This document shows, in pieces, positions 9,234-17,778 of a stretch of 20,890 nt of DNA (within the stretch, counting starts at the first letter, position 1; every line of letters starts with the position of its first letter). This DNA is from Ettlia oleoabundans. Its lineage: Eukaryota; Chlorophyta; Chlorophyceae; Chlamydomonadales. The notes beneath the pieces are model-generated. The model did no database searches. It saw only the letters and a program-made list of their open reading frames with translations, and was not told where the DNA came from. The stretch lies in assembly GCA_019693395.1 (NCBI GenBank), contig JAAMXP010001653.1:826-21715 (forward strand). Reading direction: 5' to 3'. The translations under genes and the position numbers were made by a program.

Positions 9234-12200
9234 ATGGCCATGTCGTGCCGACTTGCAAGTCTGCCGCTGCTGCCGCCTCCGCCGTTTTGTCGGCACCCGA
9301 ACATTGTTTGCAGAGCTGCGGCAGGCAGCGCTCCTCCGGTTTGGCTGCGCGTCGCAGCCTCTGAGCGGCAACATGCCAAGAGGGCTTGTACGCGTGCAGC
9401 GGGTGCACAAGAGCAAGAGGTGGCGTCGGCAGCGGTGGACTTGGCAGAACCCACTGCCGCCTACGTGCACCTGCCTTTCTGCAAGGTGTGGGTGGCCTAG
9501 CCAGCCTTGCCGTGACATGCATTGATGTAAGCACGTGTTTCCCACATTAAAATGTTTTCACTTGCTTCCACAAAACGCTTGTTGCAGACGGTATAGTCCC
9601 ATGCTGCTGTGCACAGCGTGCCCTGGACTGCACTCGCCACCCCCTGTGCCCCACACGTGTTGCAGCGGAAGTGCTCGTATTGCGACTTTCCAGTCATCGC
9701 TGTGGGGCGAAATTTGGCGCAAGCGCCACACGTGCAGGTGCCCCTCTAGGCTTCATTCCGCTGTCTGGGCTGCACCATCATGCCACCACGCGCCAGTCAG
9801 CTGTTCATGTCGGCCCCAGATGATGCAGCTGACAAGGGATATTCTGCGTTTGTGTCTAGTGTCGCCTGCTGTCAGTTCTTACTCCTACCTCACTTGCGTT
9901 GCAGGACAACATGCAGCAGTATGTGGAGCTGCTGCTGCAAGAAATGGAGGCCAGCCAGCGATCAAACAGCGGCCCGCTGCAGACCATTTTCTTTGGAGGA
10001 GGTGGGTGCATCAGTGCGTGACTACAGTTGCAGCATGCATTACACGGTTATTTGGTTGGTTGTTGTAACACACCTGCTGAATTCCCCACCAACATTGCGG
10101 TGGCTGGCCTTCCGAAAAACCCAGCCGTGCACACCAAATGTCGAGCGCAAGTGCTTCCATGCATCCCATCCTCTTGCTGCAGGCACCCCCTCCCTCATCT
10201 CCCTGCCGCTGTTGGAGCGCCTGCTGACGGCGCTGGAGCGGCGGTTTGGGCTGGCGGTGGGCGCCGAGGTGTCGATTGAAGCTGACCCAGGCACCTTTGA
10301 TGCTGCCAGGCTGCGTAGCTATATGGGGATGGGAGTCACCAGGGTCAGCGTGGGCGTGCAGGTGGGTGGGTGGGCTGCTAGGTGGGTGGATGGGCTTGGT
10401 GGTGCGGTGTGGCACGATTGACATGTGACTTGCTGACCATTATTTGTGCCATCAGTGGCGAGTCAAGTGGAGTGGCAAAGAGCTGAGCCCCCTGGAAAAG
10501 AAAACATGGAAGGAAAACTTGGAAAACGATCCAGACGGGTCTGCCTGCTTACTTGTTGCAAGTCACCCCTCAACGCAGTTGTTGCAGCTCTCGCCTCTGT
10601 GTTATGTCTAGCAGTGCACCCCCCCGGTACCTGCAGACCTTCCAGGAGGAGCTGCTGCAGCTGTGTGGGCGGGCACACGACGTGACGGATGTGTACCGCG
10701 CCATAGAGGCGGTACATGCTGCCTCCGTGCCCAGCTGGAGCCTGGACCTCATGTCCGGCCTGCCGCAGGTGGGGAATGGGCGCCTGTTGGCTGTGGGGTA
10801 TCGGAACTGTCTGCTCCGGATTGCGGCTGACTGGCTTTTCCTGAGACAGGTTTTGGCGGCATCAAATGGCTGCCGCTGATTGTTCGAAGAGCGTGACCAG
10901 ACCCAGCACAGGGCCATCGACTATGGCCTTCTTAAACTTGAGTAACCCTCCTCGGACATTTGGAGGCTAGCACAATGTTTGCAGCTACGTTTACAAACGG
11001 TAGCTGATGTATGTGTCGCCACTGCCCGCAGTTGACCGAGGAGGTGTGGCAGCAGTCTTTGGAGCAGGCTCTAGATGCAGCACCGCACCACATCTCCACC
11101 TACGACCTGCAGGCCAGTTCTGTCCGAACCTGCCACGGTTGGCCGTCCATTTGACGTGCCTGATGTTTGCCGCTTAGCCAGGCAGGGAAAATCACTTTGG
11201 TGGATGGCTGAAGCTGCTTGAGCCGATATGCTCATGGCGGTGAGACAGCTGGCAGACCCTGCTTGCCTCAATCTAGGCCCTGCCCTGCTCTGTGTGCCCT
11301 GCCTAGCAGGTGGAGGACCACACTCCCTTTGCTAAGCGGTACAGTCCCGGCGAGGCGCCCCTGCCCAGCGATGAAGCGGCGGCGGCCATGTACTGCCAAG
11401 CGAGCGCCACATTAAGAGCCGCAGGCGAGGGGCACTATGAGCGTGGTGATAGGAGCGGTAACGCTTCCATGTGACACCCCGACGCCGGCTGGGTTGCAGT
11501 GACCAAGCCTGCAGCATACCACACCGCGCCCACCTCCACTGCCCATGTGCTAGTGCCCACTTCAGTAATAAATTTTCAGGCTGGTTGTTTCTCTTCCTTC
11601 CCTCCCTTCTTTTCCTTTGTGCTGCAGGTTACGAACATTACGAAGTGAGCAACTATGCGCTGCCGGGCCACCGCTGCCGCCACAACATGGCCTATTGGGA
11701 GGGCCGCCCCTTCTACGGCTTTGGCCTGGGCAGCGCTTCCTACCTGCAGGCAAGTCTGCTGCGCTTGCTCCTGTTTACTGATGCTCCTGCTGTCACTGCT
11801 CGCGCTCGCGCTGGTGCAGTCCTGGTGCTGCCTCTGCCGCCGTGTTTGGGGAGCCCGGCGCCCCTAGTGGGGAGGAAGCACGCTTTTGGGAATCACTACG
11901 GTGCAGTGGCCGTGGTTGTTATCAGCTTTGAGCTTTCATAGTGCAAGTCTCAGCCGAGTTCGGTGTTGGGAACGCTGCATGTCAGTCACCGGCACCACCA
12001 GGGTTAAGCGGGAGCCAGATAACCACCACCCGGCAATCTGCAGGGCCGCCGCTTCAGCAGGCCCAAGCAGCTCAACGCTTACAAGGAATGGTTGAAGCAG
12101 TTTGCAGCGGATGCAGAGCGGCAGGGCCCACAGGTGGCCGGCAGCTGGTTGCCGCCAGAGAGCGCCGATGACCGACTGCTAGACACTGTGATGCTGCGGT

Positions 12201-12502
12201 TGCGGCTAGGTGATGGGCTGGATTTGCGTCAGTTGGCAGCGCAGCACCCGCAAGGCGATGAGGCGGCGGTTTTGGTGCTGGAGGCGTTGCAGCCACACAT
12301 GGAACGCGGATGGGTGGTTGCTAGTTGCGAGAGTGACAGCGGCAGCGGCAGCGACGGCGGAAGCAGCAGCGGCGGTAGCGGGGCAGGCAGGCCAGAGAGC
12401 CCGGTTTATTGTGTGCGCTTGGCCGACCCACAAGGCTTTGTTGTTTCCAATGATATAATAAGTGACGTGTTTGCGGCCCTAGATGTAACACAAGGGGACT
12501 AA
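9234..12502 (+). CDS. hemW: HemW-type radical SAM protein (heme chaperone; HemN-like), organelle-targeted
   Basis: Exons 9234-9485, 9666-9737, 9905-10001, 10183-10361, 10637-10768, 11032-11112, 11310-11424, 11628-11749 and 12044-12502 give about 502 aa. The first ~75 residues are Ala/Arg/Ser-rich with few acids, as in a plastid or mitochondrial transit peptide. The core opens with AYVHLPFC and the 4Fe-4S motif CxxxCxxC (Cys83, Cys87, Cys90). That motif is followed by DF rather than the GC seen in true coproporphyrinogen dehydrogenase HemN, which favours HemW. FFGGGTPS, IEADPGTF, RVSVGVQ, DLMSGLP and YDLQVED follow in order. HNMAYW (328-333) fits the HNxxYW motif of HemW. The C-terminal domain ends in SNDIISDVF after a Ser/Gly-rich insert. 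Family role: radical-SAM protein that binds and delivers heme. The last three introns are modelled with GC donors. An alternative GT donor after 11445 would add seven residues. Confidence 0.9.
11113..11309 (+). other. GC-AG intron 6 of the HemW gene
   Basis: Exon 6 ends GACCTGCAG and is followed by gccagt. The acceptor is cctagcag before GTGGAGGAC. A direct join gives YDLQVED, as in plant HemW proteins. The only in-frame GT alternative, after TCT at 11118, has a poor donor and adds two residues. The donor beyond +2 is weak, so this is the least certain of the three GC introns here. Confidence 0.6.
11425..11627 (+). other. GC-AG intron 7 of the HemW gene (alternative GT donor at 11446)
   Basis: With the GC donor (GCCGCAG|gcgagg) the junction reads LRAAGYEHYEVSNYA, which matches the conserved family sequence without a gap. 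A GT donor at 11446 (CGTG|gtgata) has the same phase and would insert EGHYERG. Both models keep the frame. Confidence 0.55.
11750..12043 (+). other. GC-AG intron 8 of the HemW gene
   Basis: The donor CTGCAG|gcaagt is the textbook GC-donor consensus and the acceptor is aatctgcag. Phase 0 joining gives SASYLQ then GRRFSRPKQLNAY, continuous with the HemW family. The in-frame codons continue without a usable GT. Confidence 0.8.
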
Positions 12503-13060
12503 GTCGCTCGGGTTTTCCTGGGATTGCTGCCTGAGGCTTGGGATAGAGCCGGGAACATGGCCAACACAACCGGCGGCTTGTTTAGGGCCTGGCCCGTTTT
12601 GACGTGCAGTTTGCCCCGTGTTAATGACTGTATATCAATTATGACTGCTGCATGGCGACAGATTGCTGCGGCACCCCACACAGGGGTGGTGAGAGCAGGA
12701 ACCAAGGAAGCTGCTGCCGGGGCTTCCATCTGGAAAGCGCGTCTCCCCTCCAGGAATTGGCGTCTTATTGTGTGTTAATCAAGCGCATTTACATTCAAGA
12801 TAGGCATTCTTGATTTACAATCGCTTGTAGTGTGCACAGCAGGAGGAGCCCTTGGCGCGTAGTTCGTGGCACCTCTAAAAGGCCCACGCTGCTCCTTCCT
12901 TGCGCTGATCACGGTGAGCAATGGGCCTATGATATTTGATTGGATCCCTGCGGAGTGCTTGGGGGGCGGTGCCACGGTGCAACCCCGCATGTGCTCGAAC
13001 GCGGTGTCCATATCACGCGGCGCGGTTGCTCCCCCCAATCCTCTGCAGAGCCACAGCGCC
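12503..13060. other. Intergenic region, HemW / CE4 copy 1
   Basis: Apart from the nested inverted repeat at 12780-12827, I see no gene. It should contain the HemW 3' end and the CE4 copy 1 promoter. No convincing TATA box or TGTAA signal was found. Confidence 0.6.
12780..12827. repeat. Nested imperfect inverted repeat
   Basis: Outer arms CAAGCG (12780-12785) and CGCTTG (12822-12827) enclose inner arms TCAAGA (12795-12800) and TCTTGA (12808-12813), around a 7-base loop. The arms between are AT-rich and unequal by one base. It lies 278 bp after the HemW stop. Confidence 0.7.
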
Positions 13061-16000
13061 ATGAAGGTCGTGACGGCATTGGTGGTTCTTGTAGCGGCGG
13101 CTGCCGCCGCCCACGCACAGGGTGGGCGTGCATTGTCCTTGCGCTGCTGCCAGTGCCGCCGGATCATGCATCTGCACCGGGTCCGCCCCCTTGCTGACCA
13201 CAACACCGCTCTATGTTTTGCTTTGCATTAGACGCAGCAACATCAGCGCCCGGAGGCCTCAGTCCCGAGCAGACCCCACAGTTTGTGCTCTTTACGGTGA
13301 GCCAGCGGCATGCGCCGCTCTTTGATGGCCCCCTGATGTCATGGCGTCCAGCCCATGCGACCATCACGGTCAATGCCCCACTTGGAATGGCACGGCACCT
13401 TCTATCCAGTCACCTACCCTTCTCATCTAAGCCATTGTTGGGCTTTCTTGTTTGTGGTTTTCAGCATGTGACTTCGATTCCCCCAGGTGCCACATCCGTG
13501 CAGCAGCAAACTTACCGCGCTCTCGTTTGAGCCTTGTGCCTTTTGCAACCCTACCCTTGCATTGTTTCGCTTCGTGTTTGCAGCACGATGATGCCCTCAC
13601 TCAGCTCACCTACGATACAATGACCGCTGTGACAAACGGCAGGGCATCCCTGGACATGGGCCGTGGCACCTGCCCAGCTGTGGCTACCTACTTCACCACC
13701 ACAACCAACACAGGTGAGCAAGCAATGGTGCCAGCCATGTGTGAGCTCTAGGGCAGCAACCAGTGTGGGTAGAGCACACATCTCAGCTGACACTCAGTAT
13801 GAGCCGTGAACTTGTGCATTAAATGCAAACGACCCACAGCAGTGTCATCCCACCCAGCCTACCAGCACATGTGGCTGCGGGCCGTGTCGGATCCCTTTTA
13901 CTGGGTGTTTTTACTAGTATCTGTCACCTCCTTTCCTGAACCGCAGACTGCGAGCTGCTGGTGGAGTTGTACAGCAAGGGCAATGAAATTGCTGACCACA
14001 CCATCAGCCACCCATCGGTACGCATGGGCACGTTGGCTGGGCAGGAGTGCAGCCAACCTCCCTCTGCCGCCACACGTTGCACACTGCTGCACCTAAGGCA
14101 TCTGCCTCAGCTTTCTTGCGTCCCTTTTGCTGCTGCTAAACCCCGGCAAGCACCGTATTGTGCTGGCAAGCATGCCCCATGGCTTTGCCCCTCACTCCCA
14201 GCAGTGTGCCACCCGTCCTCTCGCGCTTGGGCACCTTCAGCGTTCGTCATCAGTGCCTTGTTGCTTCAGAAAGGCACAATCCTCACCTACTTGTTACCCC
14301 TTCCGTCTGTGTGCAGCTAAACACACTCCAGGGTGCCGCCCTTCGGCGTGAGATCCTGGGAGCCAGGGAGGAGCTGGCAGCGTGCGGCATCCCCGAGGAA
14401 GATATTGTGGGGCTGAGGGCACCCTTCCTGGAGATCAAGGGCGAAGTGTGGGAAATCTTGCAGGAGAACGGATTCCTGTACGACAGGTAGGCGCGCCACC
14501 TGATGCACTGCTGCCGCCCTGCAATGTACTGCCGCATTAAGCCCTCCGCTGTTCTCGTGCAGTGGTGGTTTCACGCTCGCCTACTTTTGGCAGTTTCTTG
14601 CTTGGTGTTGCATGCGTGTGGCATGTTGCACGATTCTCAAGCACTGCCTCGCGGCAGGTGTCAGGAAAATCAAGTAAAAACTATGCTGCATGCCTTTGGG
14701 GCTTGGCCAAGGAGGGTGTCCATTAAAGAGACTAGCATGCCGGTTTTGCTGCCCCCGTTCCCGTCCTTGCAGCACCCTGATTGAGGAGGGCACCGGCAAC
14801 TCGCTGACAGGTGGTATGGACTCGCGTGTGTGGCCCTGGGACATGGAGAATGGCATCCCAACCAACTGCGACTGGTGAGTCAACGGCGGCATGGCAGTGC
14901 ATACAGTGTGGTGCAGTACAACGCGGGAGAAGAAGTGTGATGCTGCAAGTCGGCTGGTTTGTAGATCCTTTGTCCTTGTTGGCCCAACAGAGAACACCAA
15001 GTAGTGCTGCATCAAGAGGCTGTTTCTGGATGGCTTCACATCATAATGTTGCCTTGCCGTGCATCTGCTGCCTGCTGTCGCCCATTGATCGAGCTGCTGA
15101 CTCCTGTGGACACCACATCTCACATGCAATGTCCAAAAACTAGCCCTGCATTTGACAGGCACGGTTCCGCTGTTGCAGGTACAGCACCTTCCAGAAATGT
15201 GAGGAAGGGGCGACGTACCCGGGCCTGTGGCAGATCCCTGTGTGGGACTTGGCGGCCCTGGGCGGCCCATACACCATGGTGGGTGCAGTGTACTACTGAT
15301 GTGCCGCAACTAATTGTGAGTTATGGCCGGCACGGGCTTGTTGAATAGAAATGTGGGCTGCGGAGCACTGAAACGCTGCCATTCCCACTACTGCCTGCTG
15401 CAGGATTACGGAGAGTGAGTGGCGGCCGGACTGGCAGCGAGGGTCGTGTGCTGCATTGCCTGCATACCTGTGTGGTGCAGCAGCGGCCCACCATCTGCGT
15501 CATACTATTGGCAGCACAGTCGCCCCTAAGCTGCCTCCCTGCACGTGCTCAGCACCTGGTAACCGTTCACCTGTGCCAGTCCAACTGTTGCCACATCTTG
15601 CATCACTATCTCCCCGCTGCAGCGACAACGCTCACTCGGTGTTTGACATCTTGAAGGCGAATTTTGATGCCGCATACAACGGCAACCGCGCGCCCTTCCC
15701 CATCTTCATCCACACCCCCTGGATGCAGCAGCATGTTGAGGACGTTGAGAAGTTTGCAGGTATGTGGGGTGTACATGGTTGCCCATACGATCCACAGCTA
15801 CGCAACCTGCTTGCCACCCTGCTCTCTGCTGGCTATACTACTGCCCTCCTGTCGGACTTTTGTTTGGTGTGTCTCTCTCTCCCTTTTCATTCATTTCCCT
15901 TCAGCTGACCCTATAACTCCTCTGTCCTAATCAAGGCTTTCCCGCTACCTCCTTGTGCAGACTATGCCCTGAGCAAGAACAACACCTACTTTGTCACCAT

Positions 16001-16528
16001 CCGCCAGCTGCTGGCCTGGATAAAGAACCCCATCCCAGCTGACAGGCTCACCCCTGAAGCCCTGGGGTGCGGCAACCCGGGCGGCGCAGGACCTTCATTC
16101 GTGCCAATCCTGAACTCCACCAGTACTGACCGTGTGCCTATGGGCACCTACAACTCCACCATGGGAGCGGCCCTTACCCCTGCACCAGCCTTGGCTCCTA
16201 TGCCTGCCATGGCCCCCGGCCCAGATGGCCCGGATGGCATGCTGGGCGCCTCAACAGGCCAGGTGGATGTGCTGGTGGATGGGGCGCCTGCCGCCACAAA
16301 CGACACTCAGGAGGTAGGTTGGTGGTGCAGCTTATTGGCCATGGAGAGAACCTTCCCAGCAATCTGTGAAATGGTGCACGTCAGCTCTTGGCCCCAGCAT
16401 GGCCCCAGCATTACGAGCTCCAGTTGCACAGCCGACTAGAAGGCAGGTACCAGTATGCTCACGCTCATTGTGTCTGACTGCAGGACGTCGTCCAGCAGCC
16501 CGCCAACCGTCGCCTGCTGCACAAGTAA
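13061..16528 (+). CDS. Secreted CE4 polysaccharide deacetylase, chitin deacetylase-like (copy 1)
   Basis: Exons 13061-13121, 13232-13296, 13584-13713, 13947-14017, 14317-14486, 14773-14874, 15179-15278, 15404-15414, 15623-15759, 15961-16313 and 16484-16528 join in phase to 414 aa plus TAA. Residues 1-20 form a signal peptide with an Ala/Val core. NodB/CE4 motifs: LFTHDDA (general-base Asp44, metal Asp45), HTISH (metal His103 and His107), LRAPFLE (Arg143) and FIHTPW (His267). The metal triad is complete. The segment from NGFLYDS through YPGLWQIPVW to NRAPFPIFIH resembles metazoan (insect-type) chitin deacetylases more than bacterial NodB. Family reaction: hydrolysis of N-acetyl groups from chitin-like polymers outside the cell. 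The tail has several N-x-S/T sequons and an Ala-Pro-rich linker, ending RRLLHK. No chitin-binding domain is seen. A tandem paralogue lies 1.25 kb downstream. Confidence 0.9.
15404..15414 (+). other. 11-bp micro-exon of CE4 copy 1
   Basis: The sequence between acceptor ctgctgcag and donor gtgagt is 11 nt (GATTACGGAGA). It encodes DYG plus two bases of an Asp codon completed by the next exon. In copy 2 the equivalent TMDYGSD lies inside one longer exon (20395-20455), which confirms that these residues belong to the protein. Confidence 0.8.
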
Positions 16529-17778
16529 ACGGTCTGCGGTGATTGCAGCTTAAGGATGCAAGAACGCCTGCAGCCCCCTTTTGTGAACCATGTCCCTGGC
16601 TGGTGCCTGCTCCCAAAGTTGGCAGCCAGCCAACTTGGTCTTCTGCCATCAGAGACACACCAAGCGCGCCTGAGTAAACTGTGAACGGCGCATGCACCCC
16701 TGATTGAGCTCGCCCGTGCGCCAAAGTGCATGGCTCATCATTTCTTTCTGCTGTTTCCAGATAGCCTCTGCCTTGCTGCTGTTTTCCCGCTCAGCACATG
16801 CGTGCCCAGCATGCACGCTCTCTTTGCTCATTCGTGATTCGTTATTCAAAAATTCAACATGCAAAATTAAAGCCGTATAACCCGCCTCAAATGCATACTC
16901 TGCCACACTTTGGTCTTTTTCTCCAAACCCAAACCGCCAAGTGGAAGCACCTATGCTGACTTTCAAACCGGGAGTGCTGTGGTGCCGCCCTGCACTGCTC
17001 CCATGCATTCAATTAGCGCGACCATTGCACGCACTTCTAGGCAGCCGTAATTATCTTTGGTCTGCTTCCTTCCCTCTAAAATCAAACAACCAAGAAGCGT
17101 GGCGTTAACAACCAAGAAGCGTGGCGTTTCTGTTTGAACCACTCTAGGCAGACCAGCTGTTGTTTCACCACTTTTCGCAGCTGGCCCTTGAATGGCTGTG
17201 TCCACTTTTGCGCGCAGCGTATTGTACTATCAATGCTGATAGATGTCTGTTGTAGAAACAGAATAGTTGAGGAAGCGGTGTCAATACTGGGAACGATGAA
17301 GTCCTCAAAAAAGGCGGCTGTGCTCTCCTCACATACTGTCGCTGCATGAAGTCCAGGCATAACATTCCAGCCTCACGCCTCTTGTGACGTTCATGTTGTC
17401 AAAGCTTCCTATGCCGTCCTACCGGGAGTACAATCGGTCCCTTGTGGCTTTTGTTGCAGCGTGCACTGTAGCAGATTGAGCGGTTCGACGGCGCAGGGAA
17501 CATGCTGGAGGTATGCAAACACGATGAAGTTCGTTAGGACACGCGAGCCTCACAGTGAGGCCTCCAAGATCTTCATGCTGCGGTTTGTGACAGCGTGGCG
17601 GGCACCTCCAAGTACACGAATTTGCGACCACCCTTCTGCTAAAACCTCGGCGCAGCTGAGATCCGGGGGCTGGGAGATCCCAGTGCGCTCTGCCAAGGGC
17701 GCAGCCAGCGTCATCCAGCATCTCCCAACCAACCGCATCTGCAGACTCAGAGCTCACCGGCCGTGAGCCCACGCCATA
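16529..17778. other. Intergenic region between the tandem CE4 genes
   Basis: It contains the copy 1 3' flank, AT-rich sequence around 16840-16880, the 22-bp duplication at 17085 and coding-like but interrupted sequence at about 17411-17660. A 6-bp-arm palindrome, GCTCAC-CGGCC-GTGAGC, lies at 17752-17768, just before the copy 2 ATG. I found no complete gene. Confidence 0.55.
17085..17128. repeat. Perfect 22-bp tandem duplication upstream of CE4 copy 2
   Basis: The unit aacaaccaagaagcgtggcg plus tt occurs at 17085-17106 and again, identical, at 17107-17128. It lies about 650 bp before the copy 2 start codon. Confidence 0.9.

Noticed and set aside
8725..9534. A 269-aa open frame on the minus strand across the SDR/HemW intergenic region
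   Set aside because: It overlaps HemW exon 1 antisense, has low-complexity Pro/Arg/Cys-rich composition with no recognisable domain, and is explained by GC-rich sequence on the opposite strand.
9234..12502. Annotation as oxygen-independent coproporphyrinogen III oxidase (HemN)
   Set aside because: The cluster motif reads CxxxCxxCDF rather than CxxxCxxCxC, and an HNxxYW motif is present. Both point to HemW, which was long misannotated as HemN.
17419..17772. A 117-aa minus-strand and a 101-aa plus-strand open frame over the same region
   Set aside because: They overlap each other, lack recognisable domains and differ in no way from chance frames in GC-rich sequence.
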